A DNA stretch of 39,919 nt from Spirulina sp. (GCA_011390265.1 JAABSU010000002.1:1-39919); one strand, 5' to 3'; counted from the stretch's first letter, positions 10,020-18,002 are shown. Program-made: numbers and translations. Notes: generated by a model not told the origin, from the sequence alone.

Positions 10020-10075
10020 GGGCGATCGCCCCCTCGATTGGCTCACTCAGAAAACAGTCAAGGTGGCAGGAACCC
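10019..10075. repeat. Direct repeat copy A (left border of PLD module)
   Basis: The segment starts with the 14-bp palindrome GGGGCGATCGCCCC right at the stop codon of the NAGPA gene. It continues with ATTGGCTCACTC, GAAAACA and CAAGGTGGCAGGAAC. A second, roughly 80 percent matching copy starts at 11073 in the same orientation. The palindrome may act as a transcription end for the upstream gene. Confidence 0.7.
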
Positions 10076-10151
10076 TTCTTTGCTCATCTTGACTAATTTG
10101 ACCCAGTTTAATACATTACAAAGCTATTGATTGCCCATCTGTTTTGATTAA

Positions 10152-10856
10152 CTATATTGAAAAATCATCAGGCCAAATAAAATACGGGCCATATTTTTGA
10201 CTCATTTTGAATTCACCCCCTGCTTCTTTGCCTTTATCTGTGAGGTAGTTCTTTCCTTCTTTAACCTCAATATAACTAGAACTAATAAGTTTATCAAGAA
10301 GGATGTTTGTTTTTATGCCAAGTTTCTGTGCCAATTTTGATGTAGTAATTTTTTGATGAGTGCCATTTTCAGATTCTAATTTCGGATCTATTTTGCTTGA
10401 TACTTTCTTTACTTTCTCCAGTGAAATTTTTATTTCATCACTGATTCTGATGATTCGTTGAGCTTCTTCGTAAGCATCCTTGTATAAAACAGCATCCTCA
10501 CCTCTACGAATGAGAATTCCCATCTCGTTATTATTGATCTGGCTGAACTCATAAAGATTGAGACTTGTTACAATACATAATTCTTCATTGATGTAGCATT
10601 TAGCATGAAGATTTTTACAAAAACTTGTTCGGATATAGTTAAGTTCCTTGAGCCAATTTATTTCTTGATGTTGAAGTTCATTTTTTCCATAAACTATTCT
10701 GACATCAATTTTAAGCCTATCTTTATCTTCAAGAAGTTCTTTGAGCCTGTCATTCAGCTTAAGAAATGGGCTAATTAAAATAAGACGATCTTTTGCTGTT
10801 TTGATAAGTTCTTCAAGAAAATAATTCGTAGCACTTGTATTTAGAAATTTTGCCAT
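10152..10856 (-). CDS. Phospholipase D-family protein with C-terminal winged-helix-like domain
   Basis: This 234-residue protein has a single PLD/HKD-type active site: LHAKCYI (the HxK part) followed by TSLNLYEFS near residue 105. PLD nucleases of this kind, such as the NgoFVII and Nuc types, act as dimers. The C-terminal 70 residues contain an HTH-like segment (KITTSKLAQKLGIKTNILLDKLI). The ORF track starts at TTG 10871, but AGGAAAGGA lies inside that extension and directly before ATG 10856, so I place the start there. The gene is clearly more AT-rich than its neighbours and lies between direct repeats, which suggests transfer. A nuclease in defence or DNA repair is inferred; a phospholipase cannot be excluded. 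Confidence 0.75.
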   Translation of the reverse strand: MAKFLNTSATNYFLEELIKTAKDRLILISPFLKLNDRLKELLEDKDRLKIDVRIVYGKNELQHQEINWLKELNYIRTSFCKNLHAKCYINEELCIVTSLNLYEFSQINNNEMGILIRRGEDAVLYKDAYEEAQRIIRISDEIKISLEKVKKVSSKIDPKLESENGTHQKITTSKLAQKLGIKTNILLDKLISSSYIEVKEGKNYLTDKGKEAGGEFKMSQKYGPYFIWPDDFSI

Positions 10857-11239
10857 TGTTCCTTTCCTCAAATTAAAATTAATACCATCTAACTTTTTTT
10901 AAGAGGGCTAACTATTAATCAGATAGTGATTAGCAACCAAGCTGTTTTAAGATGCTGGAAAGCCGAAACCCTTTCAAAACTGCACTTGACGGAAACTTTA
11001 GCATATAAATGCTGAGGTGTCAAAAATTGCCAGATCATCTACAAACTTTCATGGGCAACAGTGTTGGTGTGAGGGGCGATCGCCCCCCAATTGGCTCACT
11101 CGGAAAACATCTCAGCCAAGGTGTCAAGAACTCCTCCCCCAATACAAAGCACTGATCACCTCATAGAATAGTTTGTCAATCTAGTGCCGTAACAAATCGG
11201 GACAAATGACCTACATTGGTTGTTGCGACAACAATCGGC
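10857..11239. other. Gene-free stretch with the right-hand direct repeat
   Basis: No convincing ORF was found on either strand of this 380-base stretch. It contains AT-rich upstream sequence for the PLD gene, the second copy of the direct repeat (11073-11133) and the decayed VapC tail (11176-11241). The listed ORF 11206..11400 on the plus strand is a shadow of the antitoxin gene. Confidence 0.5.
11073..11133. repeat. Direct repeat copy B (right border of PLD module)
   Basis: This is the second copy of the repeat at 10019-10075, in the same orientation: GGGGCGATCGCCCCC, ATTGGCTCACTC, GAAAACA, then CAAGGTGTCAAGAAC. The two copies are about 1.05 kb apart and enclose only the PLD-family gene. 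They differ by scattered substitutions and small indels, so the duplication is not recent. Confidence 0.7.
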
Positions 11240-11241
11240 TC
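11176..11241 (-). pseudogene. Remnant of a VapC-type PIN toxin (C-terminal tail only)
   Basis: Directly after the antitoxin gene, in the next frame, the minus strand reads EPIVVATTNVGHLSRFVTALD and then a stop. ATTNVGHLSRF resembles the C-terminal end of VapC PIN-domain toxins, where an Asn or Asp of the active site sits in this strand. The rest of the toxin is absent, as if an internal deletion fused its tail to the antitoxin end. The segment is too short for certainty. Confidence 0.45.
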
Positions 11242-11539
11242 ATGGAAATAGCGGACGCTCAGACAAGCGATCTTCATCCAAAGCGGTTTTCAAAAAGTCC
11301 CATGCTTGCTGATGCTCTGCTTCATCCTGATCATCACCCAGCCATGAATCTAAAAGGTCTACGGCTGCTTGATTTTTTCGTGCTTGTTCAGGATCAATAG
11401 TTGAAGGAGTTGATACAACATTCTGTCGAAACTGACGTAAGATGTCTAAAATTTCTCCCCAATAAGTCTGGGGTGTTGCCTCAATTTCATGGAGCAACAA
11501 ATTGAGGGATGTTGGAGAGGGGCTAGAAGGGTCTGCCAT
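11240..11539 (-). CDS. Probable orphan antitoxin-like protein
   Basis: This 99-residue acidic protein starts MADPSSPSPTSLNLLLHEIEATPQTYWGEILDILRQFR and ends ALDEDRLSERPLFP. The layout is helical N-terminus, hydrophilic linker and a short C-terminal arm ending in DEDRLSxRxLFP. I associate it with small cyanobacterial antitoxins that precede PIN toxins, from memory and not from a search. Its stop overlaps the VapC tail described at 11176-11241, so the cognate toxin seems to be lost. The DNA-binding class is not evident. Confidence 0.55.
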   Translation of the reverse strand: MADPSSPSPTSLNLLLHEIEATPQTYWGEILDILRQFRQNVVSTPSTIDPEQARKNQAAVDLLDSWLGDDQDEAEHQQAWDFLKTALDEDRLSERPLFP

Positions 11540-11617
11540 CGCAGAAATCTCGTCGCATAACTATAAATTGATTCTAGCGCAGGACTGATTGGTGTGTGTA
11601 GGTGAGCGACTCGTTTT

Positions 11618-11740
11618 TCATCTTGTGCATTGCAGGAGGATACCAAACAAACCACAAATATTTTTTATTCTAAAGGGATCTAAAAATTTAGATGCTTGTA
11701 GGATAATGTCGATCATGACATCGGTGTCGACTATATACAT
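11618..11740 (-). pseudogene. Truncated PIN-domain toxin (N-terminal stub)
   Basis: A 40-codon frame begins MYIVDTDVMIDIILQASKFL. The first strand with its acidic residue (VDTDV) is the usual N-terminus of VapC PIN toxins. After about 20 residues the sequence no longer looks like a PIN domain and it stops at 11618. It lies 31 bp downstream of the RHH antitoxin copy A, exactly where its toxin would be expected, with an AGGTAG ribosome site. I interpret it as the remains of that pair's toxin. Confidence 0.5.
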
Positions 11741-11771
11741 GGGCTACCTAGGCTCTTTCGCGTTTTTCAGC

Positions 11772-12008
11772 TTAGTTACGCAATCGGCGGGCGTGTTCCT
11801 GGCTGTCAGCGATATCGGGTCGAGAGTTGATTCCGCCAACGCTTTCCCGGTAATCAACGAGATCTAGTCCTGTTTTGGGAGGGTTTTGGAGGAAAGGGCG
11901 AAAGGAGAGAACGCGAAGAATATACTCTGACAGAGGCAATTTAAGTTGGGATGCCTCAGCGGAGAGTTTATTTTCCAGATCAGAAGGCAACTCTATGCTA
12001 ATATTCAC
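11772..12008 (-). CDS. RHH/CopG-type antitoxin, copy A
   Basis: This 78-residue protein (NISIELPSDLENKLSAEASQLKLPLSEYILRVLSF) has the beta-strand then helix-turn-helix layout of ribbon-helix-helix antitoxins. The start is taken at GTG 12008, because AAGGAG lies seven bases upstream and copy B has ATG at the same place. The longer ORF-track start (TTG 12038) runs into the PIN toxin gene. It follows the PIN toxin stop by about 10 bp. Its own toxin downstream is only a stub. The C-terminal arm (GGINSRPDIADSQEHARRLRN) is intact here but lost in copy B. Confidence 0.7.
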   Translation of the reverse strand: MNISIELPSDLENKLSAEASQLKLPLSEYILRVLSFRPFLQNPPKTGLDLVDYRESVGGINSRPDIADSQEHARRLRN

Positions 12009-12024
12009 GATTCTCTCCTTAACT
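11841..12024. repeat. 184-bp duplicated segment, copy A
   Basis: This segment matches 12711-12894 in the same orientation, at a constant offset of 870 bp, with about nine visible substitutions and no indels. It covers most of the RHH antitoxin gene and its ribosome site. Similarity ends abruptly at GCTTTCCC on the left and after AACT on the right. Confidence 0.9.
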
Positions 12025-12420
12025 AAAAGGGTTGACAATTTTTAGCCCATCAATATCTGAATACCCAAAGTCTTCTGTATAGAGAGTTGCAACGTTTGCT
12101 TCTAAGCAAGCAGCAACCACCATCGAATCCCAGTGGGACAGACTAAAACGATTCATTAAGTCCTCAGCACGATCAATAACAGCCCAAGTGGGCAAAACTG
12201 TGTACCAAACTTGTTGCAAGTCGCGAATGTCTTGATAAGCCTGCACTCTGTTATAACCCAATGCTTCCAGCTTGCGACTTGCTGCCAAGTACTCACAGGC
12301 AACTTGCCAGATCAAAACCCCGTCTGTTAATGAAGATACCAAAGAAGCTGCTATTGTTTGTTTAACAGGATCGCGGGGATCATTAATGTAAATCAGGATA
12401 TTTGTGTCAACCGCGTTCAT
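12019..12420 (-). CDS. PIN-domain toxin (VapC-like ribonuclease)
   Basis: This 133-residue protein starts MNAVDTNILIYINDPRDPVKQ, the typical first strand with the catalytic Asp. An acidic position appears in CEYLAASRK, and HWDSMVVAACLEANVATLYTEDFGYSDIDG carries the C-terminal Asp cluster. These are the acidic residues of PIN ribonucleases. The ORF track begins earlier (MSECNKT...), but that extension lies inside the antitoxin gene. ATG 12420 overlaps the antitoxin stop by 14 bp, the usual toxin-antitoxin arrangement. The partner is the DUF104 protein upstream. This is the only VapC-type toxin in the 11-13 kb cluster that looks intact. Confidence 0.8.
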   Translation of the reverse strand: MNAVDTNILIYINDPRDPVKQTIAASLVSSLTDGVLIWQVACEYLAASRKLEALGYNRVQAYQDIRDLQQVWYTVLPTWAVIDRAEDLMNRFSLSHWDSMVVAACLEANVATLYTEDFGYSDIDGLKIVNPFS

Positions 12421-12649
12421 GCAACATATCCCGTGTAAAATGAGGAGCATGAGCAGGAATAGGGTTTTGTTGCATTCGCTCAACCAATAGTTTTAGAAAG
12501 TTTTGTCTAGCAGTAATATCAGTAATCCTAGGTGGAGCAACTTGGGCTGATTGCACAAAAAGCTCAACTTCAATGCCTTCAGGTAAGTTACAGGCTGACT
12601 GAAGAATAAATGTGCCATTTTGGTAAACTGCTTTTAAGGCTTGGGGCAT
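12407..12649 (-). CDS. DUF104/AF2212-like antitoxin
   Basis: This 80-residue protein begins MPQALKAVYQNGTFILQSACNLPEGIEVELFV. That matches the small beta-rich DUF104 (AF2212/PG0164-like) antitoxin fold, whose hallmark is KAVYxNGxFxP...LPEGxEV. The C-terminal helix-rich part (FLKLLVERMQQNPIPAHAPHFTRDML) would wrap the toxin. A GGAG site lies about nine bases before the ATG. It overlaps the PIN toxin by 14 bp, so the two are translationally coupled and form a type II pair, presumably self-repressing. Confidence 0.75.
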   Translation of the reverse strand: MPQALKAVYQNGTFILQSACNLPEGIEVELFVQSAQVAPPRITDITARQNFLKLLVERMQQNPIPAHAPHFTRDMLHERG

Positions 12650-12665
12650 AGGAAGACTCCATATA

Positions 12666-12878
12666 TCAAGAAACCTTACGGGTGGTGACTATAATTCTAA
12701 CCCAAACTATGCTTTCCCAGTAGGCAACGAGATCTAGTCCTGTTTTGGGAGGGTTTTGAAGGAAAGGGCGAAAGGAGAGAACGCGAAGAATATACTCTGA
12801 CAGAGGCAATTTAAGTTGAGATGCCTCAGCGGAGAGTTCATTTTCCAGATCAGAAGGCAACTCTATGCTAATGTTCAT
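12666..12878 (-). pseudogene. RHH/CopG-type antitoxin, copy B (3' truncated)
   Basis: The first 53 or so residues are nearly identical to copy A (MNISIELPSDLENELSAEASQLKLPLSEYILRVLSF). After AYWES the similarity stops and the reading frame ends with an unrelated tail (IVWVRIIVTTRKVS). The toxin-binding arm is therefore replaced. The start at ATG 12878 has the same position as GTG 12008 in copy A. It may still bind DNA and interfere with regulation, but I treat it as a broken copy left by the segmental duplication. Confidence 0.6.
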
Positions 12879-12894
12879 GATTCTCTCTTTAACT
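12711..12894. repeat. 184-bp duplicated segment, copy B
   Basis: This is the second copy of the 11841-12024 segment, about 95 percent identical by eye. It flanks the DUF104/PIN toxin-antitoxin pair on the promoter-proximal side, so the pair is bracketed by direct repeats. Confidence 0.9.
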
Positions 12895-12900
12895 CACTTC

Positions 12901-13629
12901 TTAACTAAGGTAATCATTATTCATCTCTTTGAGTTTCATCCAAGAAGATAAATCCTTGAGAAAGATTTTGTTGAAAAATTTTATCTCAACTAACTTCCTT
13001 AATTCGTTATGAATTCTTTCGCGTTTCCACTTGTTTAATTCTCGTATATCGAGTATTATTTGATTATCGCGTACTCTCACCCATTCAAACCTTGGAAGTT
13101 TCCTGATTTCTATTGCTGGCTTCTCTGGAATCTCTATTATATATGTGCCCTCGCTGACAAAGAATTTCGCTGCGTTTTTATTATTGTAAATTAAGTCATC
13201 TAAATCATGTATAATCTTTGTGTGAAAATCATGAAATTCTTTTGCTTTATTTATTGATGATATTTTGCTTGAGTAATCGACGGGCATCATAAATTTATCG
13301 AGATGAGATACGAACTCTAGATCGTTGATCTCGCCCTGAAAAATTTCAATAAGCATTTTGCACTTTTCTAAGGCTGAAATATGAAACCATTCTGTTGAAC
13401 CATTTCCTAATTTGGATGTGTGAAATGAGTATTTATCAAGATATCCATGAACTCCAGACTCAATTTTTTCAACTATTCTTCTCTGTGGATGCTGATACAC
13501 CTCACTCTCCAGCTTGTTTATTTTACCAAAGCTAGCCTCAATAGAGTTTAAGCGAGACTCTATATTACTTGTTATACCTACCTTAAAGCATGGCTCTGTA
13601 GCTGAAACCAATATGTATAAATATTCCAT
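12901..13629 (-). CDS. GIY-YIG / T5orf172-type nuclease-family protein
   Basis: The N-terminal 90 residues (MEYLYILVSATEPCFKVGITSNIESRLNSIE, later GNGSTEWFHI) resemble the T5orf172/MUG113 branch of GIY-YIG endonucleases: YIL for the GIY strand, KVGIT for the YIG strand, an Arg in the following helix and EWF at the domain end. The C-terminal 150 residues are charged, mostly helical and not recognised. Composition is AT-rich and unlike the core genes. It is transcribed toward the truncated antitoxin copy B, 22 bp away. A phage or mobile-element defence role is plausible but only inferred. Confidence 0.7.
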   Translation of the reverse strand: MEYLYILVSATEPCFKVGITSNIESRLNSIEASFGKINKLESEVYQHPQRRIVEKIESGVHGYLDKYSFHTSKLGNGSTEWFHISALEKCKMLIEIFQGEINDLEFVSHLDKFMMPVDYSSKISSINKAKEFHDFHTKIIHDLDDLIYNNKNAAKFFVSEGTYIIEIPEKPAIEIRKLPRFEWVRVRDNQIILDIRELNKWKRERIHNELRKLVEIKFFNKIFLKDLSSWMKLKEMNNDYLS

Positions 13630-13663
13630 CTTACAAGTGCAGAAATTTTTAATGTCTATATAT

Positions 13664-13740
13664 TATAGCGGTTTCTCAATCCATAAGGTACATTCTGAAG
13701 CCCTTCGTCCTCTTTGGGAGAGGGGTTTAGGGTGACGGAT
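13664..13740. repeat. Dispersed-repeat remnant (TATAGCGGTTT end)
   Basis: TATAGCGGTTTCTCAATCC at 13664 resembles the ends of the MITE-like element at 24439-24527. It is followed by CCTCTTTGGGAGAGG, a short palindromic segment common in cyanobacterial intergenic repeats as I remember them. No matching right end was found, so it is a partial element. The ORF 13714..13959 in this area looks spurious, and the stretch 13630-13906 holds no gene that I can support. Confidence 0.35.
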
Positions 13741-13881
13741 ATACCTCATGAATGCGCGGATATACACCTTAGCGTAAAAAGGCTATCAGCATTTGTTGTT
13801 AAGGGTTATAGTGCTAAAGTAAAGGAGTGTTACGATAAACCAAATTCTCCCAGGCGCAAACATGATGGTGGCTGTGCTAGG

Positions 13882-13905
13882 TCGGGACTGAACAGCTTGT
13901 TAGGT
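13882..13905. other. attC-like half site (R-box GTTAGGT)
   Basis: TCGGGACTGAACAGCTTGTTAGGT ends in GTTAGGT, which fits the integron core-site consensus GTTRRRY. The preceding ACTGAACAGCTT resembles the inner box of attC sites. It directly abuts the stop codon of the PD-(D/E)XK-like gene. The matching RYYYAAC box at 55-140 bp was not found, so this is at most half a site. Confidence 0.25.
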
Positions 13906-13906
13906 G

Positions 13907-14359
13907 CTAGATATCGATTAAATGCCATGCTTCCAGATGAAAATTATCAGGATCTCTGAAATTACGAATACTGGAATCTTTTCTTTCCGAACCATCACTC
14001 TTTTGACCCAAAAGCCATTCACGATGATTTCTAGATATATATTCAGCGACAATTTTGCTAGAAACAATATAGAATTGCGGTCGTGTACCAAGAGTTTTTA
14101 AGGAAACAAAAATATAGTAGTGATGATCAGAAAAAAATGTTTCTGATTTCTTATTGAGAATCCATTTGTTTTCACCTTTACTATTCGTTTTTACCTGAAT
14201 ACTTACTGATTTTGTTCCGTCTGAATTGCTTGCAACAATATCTATTCCTCTACTGTTACGCAAAGTAATCGATGCTATGTACCCTCGTAGTGTCAACTCC
14301 CCTGCCACTAAATACTCACCAGCAACACCGACAAGCGTAGACTCAAGTTTAAATTTCAT
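13907..14359 (-). CDS. PD-(D/E)XK-like nuclease-family protein
   Basis: This 150-residue protein starts with VAGEYLVAGELTLRGY, a helix with a conserved Glu. RNSRGIDIVASNSDGTKSVSIQVKTNSKGENKW follows. The pattern E...GxD...QxK with a flanking beta-sheet is that of the restriction-nuclease-like fold, with Gln in place of the usual Glu of the ExK motif. The C-terminal third (WLLGQKSDGSERKDSSIRNFRDPDNFHLEAWHLI) is family-specific. No Shine-Dalgarno is visible before ATG 14359, but CGTTAGCGG lies 11 bp upstream, and the stop abuts another GTTAGG box. Such cassette-like spacing is unusual for this genome. The target is unknown. Confidence 0.65.
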   Translation of the reverse strand: MKFKLESTLVGVAGEYLVAGELTLRGYIASITLRNSRGIDIVASNSDGTKSVSIQVKTNSKGENKWILNKKSETFFSDHHYYIFVSLKTLGTRPQFYIVSSKIVAEYISRNHREWLLGQKSDGSERKDSSIRNFRDPDNFHLEAWHLIDI

Positions 14360-14724
14360 TTTTAACCGCTAACGATTTATTAAACGGTGCTTAGAAGCCT
14401 AGGTAATTTAACATTGGATTCACCTCTAACCCTGCGATAAATTCGCCATATATGGTAAAAATATCATAAATGTTCAGGTGAAAAGCTGTGTCTGATCCAA
14501 TTGTATCGACTATCTAGGAAAACGTCAAGCCTTAAAGTCTAACGTCCAAGCTCACCCGCCGACGTAGGATGTCGAGTGGAGTGCAGGGTTAGCTGCCTAT
14601 ACGGTGCTGCATTATAAACCTCTTTCATGATTAGCTGTTGGGACTGGGGTTATCAGGGGTGTAGTCTGTTTTTGCTGTGGCTGCTATGATTTAGGCAGAT
14701 GATTTAAGCATTGGAGGCAAAAGC
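14360..14724. other. Intergenic stretch without a supported gene
   Basis: No convincing ORF was seen in this 365-base stretch. It holds an attC-like 58-bp palindromic segment (14537-14594). A TATGAT hexamer at 14685-14690 could be the -10 element for the downstream toxin-antitoxin pair; no good -35 was found at 17 bp spacing. Confidence 0.45.
14537..14594. other. attC-like imperfect palindrome
   Basis: The 58-bp segment opens with GTCTAAC, which fits RYYYAAC, and closes with GTTAGCT, one mismatch from GTTRRRY. CTAAC/GTTAG pair at the base and GAC/GTC near the tip; the stem between them is imperfect, as in attC sites. Read on the minus strand it ends GGGTGAGCTTGGACGTTAGAC, which looks like a typical attC 3' end. 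No integrase gene is in the window. Confidence 0.3.
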
Positions 14725-14964
14725 ATGAGTTTAGTCATTTCAGGCGATCTCGTAAGAGCTAGTGGCTTTTCGGAAGACGAGCTTTTTTTGGAAATTGTGT
14801 TGATGCTATTCCGACAAGACAAAATTAGTTTAGGGAAAGCGAGTGAGTTAGTTGGATTGCATCGGATGCAGTTTCAAAAACTGTTAGCAGATCGAGAAAT
14901 TTGTGTTCATTATGATGTCGCTGAGTTTCAAGATGATCTCAATACTCTACAGAATGCAGACTAA
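14725..14964 (+). CDS. UPF0175-family antitoxin
   Basis: This 79-residue protein carries the helix-turn-helix core LFRQDKISLGKASELVGLHRMQFQKLLADREICVHYD, the signature of the UPF0175 antitoxin family. DVAEFQDDLNTL at the C-terminus is the usual toxin-contact arm. A strong GGAGG site lies upstream of ATG 14725. The DUF3368 gene follows after two bases, so the two form an operon and probably a self-regulated type II toxin-antitoxin pair. Confidence 0.85.
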   Translation: MSLVISGDLVRASGFSEDELFLEIVLMLFRQDKISLGKASELVGLHRMQFQKLLADREICVHYDVAEFQDDLNTLQNAD

Positions 14965-14966
14965 TC

Positions 14967-15452
14967 GTGATTATAGTTAGTAATACTTCACCAATTTCAA
15001 ATTTAGCCAGCGTTGGGCAATTAAGCCTATTGCAAGAAATTTATGGAAAAATTCTGATTCCATCTGCGGTACGAGAGGAATTATTGGATGAGCGGGCTGG
15101 GGAAACAGTGATCACAGCGGTTCAAGCAGCAACTTGGTTGGAAGTTCATTCAGTGCAAAATCAAAAATTGGTTGCTGATTTAATCACTCGTATTAATATT
15201 GGTGAGGCGGAGGCAATTGCACTGGCGATTGAAGTGGGAGCGGGTCGATTATTAATTGATGAGCGTTTGGGTAGACAAGCTGCAAAAAATGTTGGTTTGA
15301 AAATTACGGGTGTTTTGGGAATTTTGCTATTTGCAAAACGCCTCAATTTAATTAGTGCGGTTAAGCCAATCATGAACGACTTGACCACTCAAGCAAATTT
15401 TAGAATCAGCAGCCAACTTTATGCAGATGTTTTAAGTGAAGCGAATGAATAA
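14967..15452 (+). CDS. DUF3368 PIN-domain toxin
   Basis: This 161-residue protein starts at GTG 14967, two bases after the antitoxin stop. IIVSNTSPISNLASVGQLSLL is the DUF3368 form of the PIN first strand (xDSSPLI, here with Asn-Thr-Ser in place of Asp-Ser-Ser). GEAEAIALAIEVGAGRLLIDERLGRQAAKNVGL carries the acidic GEAEAI and LxDExxGR motifs, and ITGVLGILLFAKRLNLI is typical of the family. The expected activity is RNA cleavage neutralised by the UPF0175 partner. The acidic Asp/Glu set looks complete apart from the first strand, where Asn replaces Asp, which may weaken catalysis. Confidence 0.85.
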   Translation: MIIVSNTSPISNLASVGQLSLLQEIYGKILIPSAVREELLDERAGETVITAVQAATWLEVHSVQNQKLVADLITRINIGEAEAIALAIEVGAGRLLIDERLGRQAAKNVGLKITGVLGILLFAKRLNLISAVKPIMNDLTTQANFRISSQLYADVLSEANE

Positions 15453-15454
15453 GT

Positions 15455-15571
15455 TCATGATTTTGCTAACTCAATCAAAGCTTTGTGATATTTCTTGATG
15501 CCTCGTCGAGCCGCTGCGATTTTCTTCACAAAATCAGGGTTGTTGCTTGGAATTTTAACATTTAGAAGCAT
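15455..15571 (-). CDS. 38-residue basic small protein
   Basis: The ORF-track entry 15455..15715 starts much earlier, but a strong ribosome site (AAGGGAGGTG) lies six bases before ATG 15571. This gives MLLNVKIPSNNPDFVKKIAAARRGIKKYHKALIELAKS. The product is basic, with one long amphipathic helix. It converges with the DUF3368 toxin gene (stops 2 bp apart). I do not recognise it. It could be a small antitoxin-like or nucleic-acid-binding peptide, or a cut-down relic of a larger gene. Confidence 0.5.
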   Translation of the reverse strand: MLLNVKIPSNNPDFVKKIAAARRGIKKYHKALIELAKS

Positions 15572-15725
15572 AAGCACCTCCCTTAAGTGAATCGCTATTG
15601 TGATCCTGATTGTCTCCAATGTTACTACAAATGTTGTAACGCACAACCCTTGGTGATGACCTAGGATTAGGCCAGGGGGGAACGATAGGTACGCTATCGC
15701 GGATCGCCCCCCCACCTCATCAAAT

Positions 15726-17426
<1,701 letters not shown>

Positions 17427-18002
17427 TTAACCCGCCAGGATTTGAGCAGCGGTGAGGGGGAGATTGCCCAAGCTGGGGGAATGGAAAGGTGTATCCCCTT
17501 GATAGGTTTGGGCTTCATAGAAGCCATCCACCAATTCAAAACACACGATCTGTGCCAACTGGGGATCAATAATCCAATATTCCGGAATCCCCCGCGCCCC
17601 GTATTCGGAACGTTTGTAGCGATAGTCGCGGTCGCTATTTTCCTTCCCTGGTGAAACCACCTCCACCACGAGAGCCGGGGGCGGTAGGTCAATGGTGATG
17701 GTCGCTCTGGTTGCCCCGCTCAGGCTCAGGGCTAACTCTTCCGACAGTAGCGTTAGATCCGGAATCCGCACCGTCGCCCTTGCCCCCGTGACCACCAATT
17801 CAATCCCCATTCTCAGCCGTTGGGGCGCAATACCCTGCTGTAACAGGAGGGCAAAGAGCAGGGAGGTGATCCGTTGATGGCGATCGCTCGCAGGGGGCAT
17901 AGGCAGCAGTTGACCGGCTTCTAGTTCAGCAGAAGGTTGATCAGCAATGTCCCGCTCAAAATAAGCGGTTAAGGTGAGGAGAGGGGGAGAAGCAATGGCC
18001 AT
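17427..18002 (-). CDS. Uma2-family endonuclease-like protein
   Basis: The 191-residue product belongs to the Uma2 (DUF820) family, very abundant in cyanobacteria, with a PD-(D/E)XK fold. Visible landmarks are RIPDLTLLSEE (the Pro-Asp strand), PALVVEVVSPGKENSDRDYRYKRSEYGARGIPEYWIIDP (ExV...K...Y), and a short C-terminal strand. The ORF track starts at TTG 18014; ATG 18002 (MAIASPPLL) is more likely, although no clear ribosome site is visible for either. The function of Uma2 proteins is not established. Confidence 0.85.
   Translation of the reverse strand: MAIASPPLLTLTAYFERDIADQPSAELEAGQLLPMPPASDRHQRITSLLFALLLQQGIAPQRLRMGIELVVTGARATVRIPDLTLLSEELALSLSGATRATITIDLPPPALVVEVVSPGKENSDRDYRYKRSEYGARGIPEYWIIDPQLAQIVCFELVDGFYEAQTYQGDTPFHSPSLGNLPLTAAQILAG

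Noticed and set aside
11206-11400. 64-residue plus-strand ORF
   Set aside because: It is antisense to the antitoxin-like gene 11240..11539 and the VapC tail, with no supporting features.
13714-13959. 81-residue plus-strand ORF
   Set aside because: It overlaps a dispersed repeat remnant and the end of the PD-(D/E)XK-like gene, and shows no ribosome site or domain.
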